Assembly: GCF_022808865.1 (NCBI RefSeq)
Contig: NZ_JAKZLB010000003.1
Span: 27,328 to 67,864, forward strand
Source of the DNA: Geothrix oryzisoli
Lineage (GTDB): Bacteria > Acidobacteriota > Holophagae > Holophagales > Holophagaceae
Length of the DNA stretch: 40,537 nt
Reading direction: 5' to 3'
The translations under genes and the position numbers were made by a program. Position 1 is the first letter of the stretch, and each line of letters starts with the position of its first letter. The notes under the pieces are model-generated. The model was not told where the DNA came from. It saw nothing but the letters and a program-made list of their open reading frames with translations, and did no database searches. Shown in pieces: positions 33,950 to 40,537 of the stretch.

Positions 33950-34582
33950 ATGGCACGTTACACAGACGCCGTTTGCCGCCTCTGCCGCCGCGAGGGCATG
34001 AAGCTTTATCTCAAGGGCGAGCGCTGCTTCAAGGAGAAGTGCTCCTTCGAGACGCGCAAGGGCAAGATCCCCGGCCAGCATGGCGCGGGGAAGATCAAGA
34101 AGCCCACCGGCTACGCCCTGCAGCTTCGCGAGAAGCAGAAGGTGAAGCGCATCTACGGTGTGCTCGAGAAGCAGTTCCGTCACTACTTCGAAAAGGCTGA
34201 CGCCAAGAAGGGCGTCACCGGCCACAACCTGCTCGGTTTCCTCGAGAGCCGGCTGGACAACGTGATCTACCGCCTGGGCTTCGCACCCAGCCGCTCGTCC
34301 GCGCGTCAGATGGTCATGCACGGTCACGTGCTGGTCAACGGCAAGCGGGTGGACATCCCCTCCTTCCAGGTGAAGCCTGGCCAGGCGGTGGAACTGGGCA
34401 GCCGCGCCCGCGAGAACGACGGGGTCAAGTCCTCCGTCGAAACCTCCGCTGGCCGTGGCATTCCCAAGTGGCTTTCCCTGGACGCCGCCGCCTTCAAAGG
34501 CCAGGTGCTTGCCGCGCCGACCCGCGAGGACATCACCCTGGACATCAACGAGCAGCTGATCGTTGAACTGTATTCCAAGTAA
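33950..34582 (+). CDS. rpsD: Small ribosomal subunit protein uS4, zinc type
   Basis: S4 is a primary 16S-binding protein and an autoregulator of the alpha operon in E. coli. The 210-residue protein has a zinc site near the N-terminus, CRLC and CFKEKC, then GKIPGQHG and the S4 RNA-binding domain (LDNVIYRLGFAPSRSSARQM, VNGKRVDIPSFQVKPG). The zinc form matches S14 and L36 in the same operon. AGGAGGAGA is an excellent ribosome site. Confidence 0.98.
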   Translation: MARYTDAVCRLCRREGMKLYLKGERCFKEKCSFETRKGKIPGQHGAGKIKKPTGYALQLREKQKVKRIYGVLEKQFRHYFEKADAKKGVTGHNLLGFLESRLDNVIYRLGFAPSRSSARQMVMHGHVLVNGKRVDIPSFQVKPGQAVELGSRARENDGVKSSVETSAGRGIPKWLSLDAAAFKGQVLAAPTREDITLDINEQLIVELYSK

Positions 34583-34591
34583 GGGGGCAGG

Positions 34592-35563
34592 ATGCTGAAC
34601 CTCAGCGATTTCCAGAGGCCGCGATTTGCGGAGGTGACCCCCGGGTCCCTCACGGACTCCTACGGAGAGTTCGTGGCCTACCCCTTCGAGCGTGGCTTCG
34701 CCACGACCGTCGGGCACAGCCTGCGCCGGGTGCTGCTCAGCAGCATCCAGGGCGCGGCTGTCACCAACGTCCGCATCAAGGGCGTCATGCACGAGTTCAC
34801 CACCCTTCCCGGGGTCTGGGAGGACATCACCCATGTCCTGCTGAACCTCAAGGAAGTGCCGTTCAAGCTGCACAGTTCCGAGCCCCAGACGGTGACCATC
34901 TCCGCCAAGGGTGAGGGCACGGTGACCTCGGCCGCCATCCGCTGCAACCAGAACGTGGAGGTCGTGGATCCCAACATCCACATCGCCACCCTGGGCGAGG
35001 AGGGCGAGCTGGAGATCGAGATGGTGGTGCGTCTGGGCCGCGGGTTCGTGACCGCGGACCACAACCATGACGAGAGCCTGGGCCTGGGTTTCATCCCCAT
35101 GGATGCCAACCACAGCCCCATCCTCCGTGTGAACTACATCGTCGAACCCGCCCGCGTGGGCCAGAGCACCGACTACGAGAAGCTCACGCTCCAGGTGTGG
35201 ACCAACGGCGCCGTCAATCCCAAGGAAGCCGTCTCTGACGCGGCTCTCATCCTGCGCGACCACTTCCTCGTGTTCGCCCGTCAGGACGAGGACTTCACCG
35301 AGATGGAGATGGGTACCGCCACCCTCGGCAGCGAAGCGGCCAACACCTGGCTCGGCAAGTCCGTCGAGGAACTCGAGCTCTCCGTGCGGGCCAACAACTG
35401 CCTCCGCAACGCCAACATCACCACCATCGGCGAGCTGGTCCAGCGGACCGAGGCTGAACTGATGAAAACCAAGAACTTCGGCAAGAAGTCGCTCCAGGAG
35501 ATCAAGGACGAGCTCGCTCGTATCGGCCTCTCCCTCGGCATGCGGCTCGAGCAGGAAGTGTAA
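34592..35563 (+). CDS. rpoA: RNA polymerase subunit alpha
   Basis: The alpha subunit dimerises to seed RNA polymerase assembly and binds promoters and activators. The 323-residue protein has the N-terminal dimerisation domain ([20 protein letters not shown], then [19 protein letters not shown]), a linker, and the C-terminal domain with [16 protein letters not shown] and [16 protein letters not shown], where DNA and activator contacts lie. Start ATG 34592 follows AAGGGGG. It is in the standard place between rpsD and rplQ. Confidence 0.98.
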   Translation: MLNLSDFQRPRFAEVTPGSLTDSYGEFVAYPFERGFATTVGHSLRRVLLSSIQGAAVTNVRIKGVMHEFTTLPGVWEDITHVLLNLKEVPFKLHSSEPQTVTISAKGEGTVTSAAIRCNQNVEVVDPNIHIATLGEEGELEIEMVVRLGRGFVTADHNHDESLGLGFIPMDANHSPILRVNYIVEPARVGQSTDYEKLTLQVWTNGAVNPKEAVSDAALILRDHFLVFARQDEDFTEMEMGTATLGSEAANTWLGKSVEELELSVRANNCLRNANITTIGELVQRTEAELMKTKNFGKKSLQEIKDELARIGLSLGMRLEQEV

Positions 35564-35572
35564 GGAGCCCCC

Positions 35573-35965
35573 ATGCGTCACAACGTTGCCGGCAAGCGCC
35601 TGGGCCGCACCACCAACCAGCGCAAGGCCCTCATGAAGAACCTCGCGACCGCCCTGATCCAGAGCGAGCGCATCGAGACCACCCTCGTGAAGGCCAAGGA
35701 ACTCCGCACCTATGTGGAGCCCTTCATCACCCTCGCGAAGACCGATTCCGTGGCCAACCGCCGTCTGGCGATGGCCCGCCTTGGAAGCAAGGATGCCGTG
35801 CAGAAGCTGTTCGGCGCCGACTTCCGCAAGCGCTTCGAGAGCCGCCCCGGCGGTTACACCCGCATCCTCAAGATGGCCCATCGCCTCGGCGACGCGGCCG
35901 ACATGGCCCTCATCGAGTTCGTGGACTACACCCTCCCCGAGCCCAAGGCCGAGGACGCCGAGTAG
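35573..35965 (+). CDS. rplQ: Large ribosomal subunit protein bL17
   Basis: L17 is near the exit tunnel and closes the cluster. The 130-residue protein starts [20 protein letters not shown], with [20 protein letters not shown], and ends in an acidic tail (EPKAEDAE). AAGGAG lies in front of the ATG. It is followed by a strong terminator. Confidence 0.98.
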   Translation: MRHNVAGKRLGRTTNQRKALMKNLATALIQSERIETTLVKAKELRTYVEPFITLAKTDSVANRRLAMARLGSKDAVQKLFGADFRKRFESRPGGYTRILKMAHRLGDAADMALIEFVDYTLPEPKAEDAE

Positions 35966-35978
35966 AACCCCGCCACGC

Positions 35979-36017
35979 ACAGGGAAGCGCCCCGGTTCGT
36001 CCGGGGCGCTTCCCTGT
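35979..36017. terminator. Bidirectional terminator ending the ribosomal operon
   Basis: A 17-bp perfect inverted repeat (ACAGGGAAGCGCCCCGG and its complement) has a 5-nt loop. It lies between convergent rplQ and the kinase-Usp gene and starts 13 nt after rplQ. The T-run is short (CTTCCCTGT), but stem strength is high. Confidence 0.85.
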
Positions 36018-36023
36018 ACCGAA

Positions 36024-37481
36024 TCAGCCGACGGTCCAGGTGCTCTCGGTCTTGTCCTCGGGTTCGTCCTTGAAGTCGGAGTGCCGCAGCCGGCGGGCCC
36101 GCACGACCGTCACCGTGCAGGGCGCCTGGGCGGCCACCTGGCTGGAGACGCTGCCCAGTAGAGAGCGGCGCAGGGAACTGGCGCGGGCGCCGATGACCAC
36201 GTGATCCACGTGGTTGGCGTTCACATACTGCAGGATGGCCGAGGACGGATCCGGCGACTGCAGCACGTGGAAGCTGATCCGCCCTTCCTCCAGGCCCAGG
36301 GGCTCCGCCCAGTGGCGCAGCTCCACCAGGCGCTGGAGGTGGATGTTCCGGCCCTCGCCGTCCACCGTCTGGTCCAGCGTGATGCGTCCCAGCTTGAACA
36401 CGTTCAGACAGGCCACCCGCGCCCCGGGCAGGGCGGGCAGCATGTGGGCCACCATGCTGCGCAGCGTCCCGGCGATGGGGGCGGCCTCGGGGGAGAGGTC
36501 GATGGCCACGGCCAGGATCGGGGCGTCGCCATCGTGTCGTGCCGGGGCCTTGCCCTTGGGAACCACCAGCTGGTGATCCGCGAAGCGGCGCCGGAGGACC
36601 GTGGTGAAGGGGTCCTGGCGCAGCTTCTCCGAGCGGGCGGTCAGCATCACCTGGTCGGGATGGCGCAACGCCAGGGCCAGGTGGGCCGCCGTGGGGTAGC
36701 GCCAGGCCGGATGCACCTCCAGGCAGCGCAGGATGATCTCCTGAAGCCAGGGGGGGCAGTCCGGCCGGAGCTTGCGGGGGGGCACTGGATCGCGCCAGAT
36801 GCGACGCTTGAGTCCGGACAGGCGCTGGGGATCCCCGAAGGGACGCACGCCCGTGACGAAGAAATACATCAGGACGCCCAGGGCGAACTGGTCGCTGCGG
36901 GGATCCCGGCGGAGGCCGAGCACCTGCTCCGGGGCCATGTAGGGCGCCGTGCCGTAGGGCAGCCGGAATTCCTCGCCCATCAGGTCCGGCAGCTCGTCGT
37001 GGTGGGACAGGCCGTAATCGACGAGCACGACCTCACCGGTGGGGCGCACGAGGAGGTTGGAGGGCTTCACGTCCAGGTGGACCACGTGCTGGCGGTGCAG
37101 GTCGTCCAGGGCCGTGGCGATCCTGGCGCCCAGCGCGGCCACTTCCGCCCAGGGGAGGGGCAGCTCGGTGAGCCTCGGCAGAAGCGATGGACCTGGAATG
37201 CGCTCCATGATCAGGTAGGGCTGGAGGCCGGTGGTGCCCTGGGCGATGAACTTCGGCACATGGCGGCCGGTGAGGCGGGGCAGGATCATCTGCTCCATCT
37301 CGAAGCCGACGATGGCGGCGGGATCGGTGCCTTCCGAGAGCGTGGGCGCCTTCACCAGCAGGGGGAACGGGAGGTCCGGATGGCTGGCGGCCCAGAGCGA
37401 GGCCATGCCGCCACGGTGGACGCGCTCGCCGACGAGGTAGCCGTCGAGGAGCGTTCCGGGCGAGATCATCAGCTGCTGCAT
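36024..37481 (-). CDS. Ser/Thr protein kinase fused to a universal stress protein domain
   Basis: The 485-residue protein combines two domains. Residues about 10-280 are a Hanks-type kinase: RGGMASLW glycine loop, Lys44, HLDVKPSN (Asp137, Asn142), DYG (155-157) and APE (183-185). HLD instead of HRD makes it a non-RD kinase, and DYG replaces DFG, but the catalytic residues remain. Residues about 335-465 match the universal stress protein family, ending in VVIGARASSLRRSLLGSVSS, the G-x2-G-type nucleotide-binding motif. No transmembrane helix or signal is present. The ATG is 2 nt downstream of the phosphoesterase stop, so both are one operon. The frame extends further upstream across that gene and is not real there. 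Confidence 0.88.
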   Translation of the reverse strand: MQQLMISPGTLLDGYLVGERVHRGGMASLWAASHPDLPFPLLVKAPTLSEGTDPAAIVGFEMEQMILPRLTGRHVPKFIAQGTTGLQPYLIMERIPGPSLLPRLTELPLPWAEVAALGARIATALDDLHRQHVVHLDVKPSNLLVRPTGEVVLVDYGLSHHDELPDLMGEEFRLPYGTAPYMAPEQVLGLRRDPRSDQFALGVLMYFFVTGVRPFGDPQRLSGLKRRIWRDPVPPRKLRPDCPPWLQEIILRCLEVHPAWRYPTAAHLALALRHPDQVMLTARSEKLRQDPFTTVLRRRFADHQLVVPKGKAPARHDGDAPILAVAIDLSPEAAPIAGTLRSMVAHMLPALPGARVACLNVFKLGRITLDQTVDGEGRNIHLQRLVELRHWAEPLGLEEGRISFHVLQSPDPSSAILQYVNANHVDHVVIGARASSLRRSLLGSVSSQVAAQAPCTVTVVRARRLRHSDFKDEPEDKTESTWTVG

Positions 37482-37483
37482 GG

Positions 37484-38224
37484 TCAGAGCCCCTTCCGCA
37501 GGCGGGCCGCGAGAGCCGGAGGCAGGCCGGCGTCCAGGATGGCCGCCGCCGTGGCCTGGACATCGTAGGGCACCCGGAAGTGGGTGATGGTCGAGGTGGT
37601 GGTGTCGAGCAGGGCATAGGCCGCCGCCGGGTTCCCGTCGCGGGACTGGCCGACGGCGCCCACCACGGTCAGCCAGCGCCGTTGCGGGGGCAGTGGCACC
37701 GGGACGGAGGAGACCGGGGTGAACGACACCAGCTGTCCAGTGGCTGTGATGCCGTGCAGGGCGGGCAGATGCGTGTGCCCGCAGAAGACCATCTGGGCGC
37801 GGCTGGCCTCCAGCGCCCGCCGGGCGTCCCGGCTCTCGCGGATGTAGATCCACGGGGGGTAGGTCTGGGGGCTGGCATGCACGTACAAGCGGGTCCCGTC
37901 CTCAAAGCGCAGGGGCAGGCTGGCCAGGAACTCCCGGGCCTCGGGACCGAGCTGGCCGCGGGTCCAGGCCATGGCCGTCTCCGCGTCGGGCGTCATGGCC
38001 TCCCGATCGTTGGCCACGGCCTGGTCGTGGTTCCCGGCCACGGCGATCGCGCCGCGGGCCGTCTCGGCCATGATCCGCTCAATCACCTCGCGCGGCTGGG
38101 GGCCGTAGCCCACGTAGTCGCCGAGGAACACGAGGCGGTCCGCCCCCTGGGATCGGGCGTGCTCCTGGCAGGCCTCCAGCGCGAGCCGGTTGGCATGGAT
38201 ATCTGCCAGGAGGGCGATGCGCAT
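37484..38224 (-). CDS. Calcineurin-like metallophosphoesterase
   Basis: The 246-residue protein has the full metal-binding set of the family: DIHAN near the N-terminus (MRIALLADIHANRLAL), GDYVGYGP, GNHDQAV and GHTHLPALHG. This motif series belongs to the small YfcE/MJ0936-like phosphoesterases, usually phosphodiesterases or nucleotide hydrolases of unsettled substrate; PPP-type protein phosphatases have GDxVDRG and GNHE instead, so protein phosphatase activity is less likely. It is upstream of and nearly touching the kinase-Usp gene, which suggests a joint role, perhaps in phosphate signalling. No clear ribosome site precedes the start. Confidence 0.85.
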   Translation of the reverse strand: MRIALLADIHANRLALEACQEHARSQGADRLVFLGDYVGYGPQPREVIERIMAETARGAIAVAGNHDQAVANDREAMTPDAETAMAWTRGQLGPEAREFLASLPLRFEDGTRLYVHASPQTYPPWIYIRESRDARRALEASRAQMVFCGHTHLPALHGITATGQLVSFTPVSSVPVPLPPQRRWLTVVGAVGQSRDGNPAAAYALLDTTTSTITHFRVPYDVQATAAAILDAGLPPALAARLRKGL

Positions 38225-38751
38225 GGGGGCGTCCGAGTGGGAGGAGGGTCAAGGTCCATCATAGGGGCTTGGGTCCGCCCCGGGGGCCGGCCCCGTCACG
38301 GGACGGGGGGGACGGCACGCCTGGGAACGGAATCTGCCCATTCTGGCTGGCGTGGCCGCAGGTCTTACTTCCTGTCATGAGAACCATGATTGAAAGAGGA
38401 TCGTATGGTCATTTTAGATGGGGACTTACGGCAATTTTTCCCCGCCAAAAAAAAACAGCTTTCCGGGCATCGACTTGCTTGACCCGGAGGAAAGGAGTGC
38501 GTTAGCTAGTGATCAGCCAACCCATCCCAAGCTGTTCCACGGGGCACGACCACCGTGGACTCCATAACGATCCATCGCGTTCCGGCCTGGAGCCATCCAG
38601 GTGCGACTCCTACAACCAGCCCGGCCCCGGCCGGCCTCACGAAAGGGGATTTCGAAAGGTTCCGCACCTGGGCCGCCCGTCGGCCCGACCATCTGCAGGC
38701 CCATAGACCGCCCCGCTTCAACCCAGGGATCATTCAAGGAGGCAACACAAC
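38225..38751. other. 527-nt region without a supported gene
   Basis: The stretch separates two divergent genes. No ORF in it has a protein-like composition and a ribosome site. The left part is G/C-rich; 38380-38460 is notably AT-rich with nine consecutive A at 38447-38455; the last 250 nt would be a long 5' leader of the transporter. It contains small complementary blocks (CCACGG/CCGTGG near 38540-38560). I looked for known riboswitch consensus sequences and recognised none. The AAGGAGG at 38738 is the transporter's ribosome site. Confidence 0.6.
38390..38418 (+). promoter_or_regulatory. Weak candidate promoter for the MFS transporter
   Basis: TTGAAA (38390-38395) and TTTAGA (38413-38418) are 17 nt apart in the AT-rich block. 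The -10 match is poor. If used, the leader before the transporter start at 38752 would be over 300 nt long. Confidence 0.3.
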
Positions 38752-40413
38752 ATGGCAATCGTAACCGAGCAAATCGCCACCAAGACTCCGCTCACCAAGG
38801 AAGAACGAATGGTGATCGTCGCCTCCTCCGTGGGGACGGTGTTCGAGTGGTACGACTTCTACCTCTACGCCACGCTGGCGCCGTTCTTCGCCCACCTGTT
38901 CTTCCCGAAGGGGAATGACACGGCGGCCCTGCTTTCGGCCTTCGCAGCCTACGCGGCGGGCTTCCTGGTGCGCCCCTTCGGCGCCCTGGTCTTCGGGCGC
39001 ATCGGCGACCTGATCGGGCGCAAGTACACCTTCCTGGTCACGATCATGGTGATGGGCCTCTCCACCTTCGGCGTGGGCCTGCTGCCCACCTTCGAGGCCG
39101 TGGGTTGGCTGGCGCCCATCATCATGGTGACGCTGCGCCTCCTGCAGGGCCTGGCCCTGGGTGGCGAGTACGGCGGGGCTGCGACCTATGTGGCGGAGCA
39201 CTCCGCGCATGATCGCCGCGGCTACAACACCAGCTGGATCCAGACCACGGCCACCGTGGGCTTCTTCCTCTGCCTCGGCATCATCATGGCCTGCCGCGGC
39301 ACCATGACCAAGGAGGCCTTCGCCAGCTGGGGCTGGCGCATCCCGTTCCTCGTGTCCATCATCCTGCTCGGCGTGTCCGTCTGGATCCGCCTGAAGCTGC
39401 ACGAGTCCCCCATCTTCACCAAGATGAAGGCCGAGGGTAAGACCTCCAAGGCGCCCCTCAGCGACAGCTTCCTGCGGTACCCCAACAACAAGTACGCGCT
39501 GCTCGCCCTCCTCGGCGCCACCGCGGGCCAGGGCGTGGTGTGGTACACCGGCCAGTTCTACGCGCTCTTCTTCATGCAGATCACGCTGAAGCTGGACTAC
39601 CAGACCACCTACATGCTCATCGGCGCCTCCCTGCTGCTGGGCACGCCCTTCTTCATCTTCTTCGGCTGGCTGTCGGACAAGATCGGCCGCCTCAAGATCA
39701 TCCTCGCGGGCTGCCTCATCGCCGCCGTCACTTTCTTCCCCCTGTTCAAGCAGCTGACGCACTACGTGAACCCGGCCCTGGAGACCTTCCAGAACACCAC
39801 CGTGATCACCGTGGCCGGCAACCCGAAGGATGAGACCTTCAACCTCTTCGTCGGTCCCTGGAGCAAGTTCACGGAGCTGGACCGGGTGAACGACTTCTTC
39901 GGCAAGCAGGGCCTCAACTTCACCAAGGTGGCGCCGGAGGCCGGCAAGATGGTGGTCGCCACGATCCAGGGCAAGAACACCGCCACGGGCCAAGTCACCA
40001 CGACCCGCGTGGAGGGCTGGAATGCGGCGTCGGAAGGCGCCCTCAAGAAGGCCCTGAACGACCTCGGCTACCCCAAGGAGGCCGACAAGTCCAAGGTCAA
40101 CTACCCCATGACCCTGCTGATCCTGTTCATCTTCCTCATCTACGTGACCATGGTCTACGGGCCCATCGCCGCCTTCCTGGTGGAGCTCTTCCCCACGAAC
40201 ATCCGCTACACCTCCATGTCGCTGCCCTACCACATCGGCAACGGCTGGTTCGGTGGCATGCTGCCCCTCATCGCGACGGCCATCGTGGCCCTGAAGGGCA
40301 ACATCTACTACGGCCTCTGGTATCCCGTGGTCGTGGCCCTCATGACCGTGGTGATCGGCGCCCTCTTCCTGAAGGAAACCAAGGATCGGGACATCACCAC
40401 CTATCAGCATTGA
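38752..40413 (+). CDS. MFS transporter of the metabolite:H+ symporter type
   Basis: This 553-residue inner-membrane protein matches the ProP/KgtP-like MHS family that imports organic acids or osmolytes with protons. It begins after a good AAGGAGG site. FEWYDFYLYATLAPFF lies in helix 1, GRIGDLIGRKY between helices 2 and 3, and RLLQGLALGGEYGGA in helix 4, all typical. Twelve helices can be counted. Between helices 9 and 10 (about residues 336-450) a hydrophilic stretch of about 115 residues is inserted; by topology it faces the periplasm. Family members are usually 430-500 residues. Substrate cannot be predicted. The gene is probably monocistronic. Confidence 0.88.
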   Translation: MAIVTEQIATKTPLTKEERMVIVASSVGTVFEWYDFYLYATLAPFFAHLFFPKGNDTAALLSAFAAYAAGFLVRPFGALVFGRIGDLIGRKYTFLVTIMVMGLSTFGVGLLPTFEAVGWLAPIIMVTLRLLQGLALGGEYGGAATYVAEHSAHDRRGYNTSWIQTTATVGFFLCLGIIMACRGTMTKEAFASWGWRIPFLVSIILLGVSVWIRLKLHESPIFTKMKAEGKTSKAPLSDSFLRYPNNKYALLALLGATAGQGVVWYTGQFYALFFMQITLKLDYQTTYMLIGASLLLGTPFFIFFGWLSDKIGRLKIILAGCLIAAVTFFPLFKQLTHYVNPALETFQNTTVITVAGNPKDETFNLFVGPWSKFTELDRVNDFFGKQGLNFTKVAPEAGKMVVATIQGKNTATGQVTTTRVEGWNAASEGALKKALNDLGYPKEADKSKVNYPMTLLILFIFLIYVTMVYGPIAAFLVELFPTNIRYTSMSLPYHIGNGWFGGMLPLIATAIVALKGNIYYGLWYPVVVALMTVVIGALFLKETKDRDITTYQH

Positions 40414-40422
40414 TCTGACTTC

Positions 40423-40441
40423 CCGGTGGCCTTGCCACCGG
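40423..40441 (+). terminator. Hairpin after the transporter gene
   Basis: CCGGTGGC and GCCACCGG form a perfect 8-bp stem with a CTT loop 10 nt after the stop, extended imperfectly by TTC/GAA on both sides. No T-run follows, so it may be a weak terminator or a stability stem. Confidence 0.5.
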
Positions 40442-40537
40442 AAGGCTGCAGGGGTGGGGGGGGGGGGGGGCCGCCCCCCCCCCCCCCCCCCCCCCCGGCC
40501 CAGGCACAGGCGACGCGACACCCGCGGACCAGAGAAA
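40442..40537. other. Low-complexity contig end, no gene
   Basis: This region contains 15 consecutive G (40456-40470) and 23 consecutive C (40474-40496), then a short unique tail. No gene is visible. Homopolymers of this kind at a contig end are most likely artefacts, and the final 40 bases should be treated with caution. Confidence 0.7.

Noticed and set aside
37482-37853. Upstream extension of the kinase-Usp frame into the phosphoesterase
   Set aside because: It overlaps a same-strand gene with intact metal motifs in another frame; the added segment is Pro/Arg/Gly-rich without domain signal.
38464-38479. Possible sigma54 promoter (GG and TTGCT with 10-nt spacing)
   Set aside because: The -24 half matches only at GG, so the site is close to chance expectation.
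38509-38758. Small frames on both strands in the gap before the transporter
   Set aside because: They have no ribosome site, a Pro/Arg/Ser-rich or irregular composition, and no recognisable family.
1-40537. CRISPR arrays, insertion sequences, prophage or defence islands
   Set aside because: No spaced direct repeats, transposase, integrase, nuclease-helicase or toxin-antitoxin genes were seen; the contents are mostly core genes.

Overview
The window is a GC-rich bacterial stretch with a very strong preference for G or C at third codon positions. It is probably one complete metagenome contig, because both ends dissolve into long C and G homopolymers. Cell type: Gram-negative, from a Kdo2-lipid A type acyltransferase, an RfaE2-type heptose-phosphate adenylyltransferase, an outer-membrane beta-barrel with signal peptide, a lipoprotein and periplasmic c-type cytochrome. 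The combination of type III glutamine synthetase, class II DAHP synthase and an NrfJ-like lipoprotein would fit Acidobacteriota of the Holophaga/Geothrix kind. That assignment is inference from gene content; no rRNA gene is present to confirm it.

Layout. 98-3630 (minus): an EfpL/YeiP-type EF-P, a divergent RsgA-like GTPase, a lipid A-type acyltransferase and a two-domain NrfJ-like lipoprotein. 3706-4920 (plus): a membrane-anchored Ser/Thr kinase. 4931-6664 (minus): a CPBP membrane protease and a DCC-family protein. 6707-8381 (plus): a hot-dog thioesterase, an unrecognised protein and an AHSA1/SRPBCC protein. 8388-13022 (minus): a sensor kinase, a TsdA-like dihaem cytochrome c, an OmpR-type response regulator and class II DAHP synthase. 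13081-14235 (minus): NadA and a 58-residue ORF of unclear status. 14368-16527 (plus): glutamine synthetase III, separated by a strong bidirectional terminator from an outer-membrane protein and RfaE2 (minus, 16593-17749).

17806-35965 (plus): a zinc-ribbon regulator, then the ribosomal superoperon. Its order is rpsL-rpsG-fusA | rpsJ-rplC-rplD-rplW-rplB-rpsS-rplV-rpsC-rplP-rpmC-rpsQ-rplN-rplX | rplE-rpsN-rpsH-rplF-rplR-rpsE-rpmD-rplO-secY-adk-infA-rpmJ-rpsM-rpsK-rpsD-rpoA-rplQ. tuf is missing after fusA and map is missing after adk. Hairpins mark the rpsG/fusA, fusA/rpsJ and rplX/rplE junctions, and a 17-bp bidirectional terminator closes the block. 36024-38224 (minus): a Ser/Thr kinase-universal stress protein fusion lying 2 nt from a metallophosphoesterase. 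38752-40413 (plus): an MHS-type MFS transporter behind a 527-nt gap.

No CRISPR array, insertion sequence, prophage or recognisable defence system was found, and no wholly new multigene system stands out. The observations most worth follow-up are the mutually exclusive pairings in the S10 leader, the RsgA-like GTPase without its zinc cysteines and switch histidine, the pairing of that GTPase with an EfpL-type factor, the kinase-Usp fusion with a phosphoesterase neighbour, and the TsdA-like cytochrome lying between a PhoQ-type sensor and its likely regulator.
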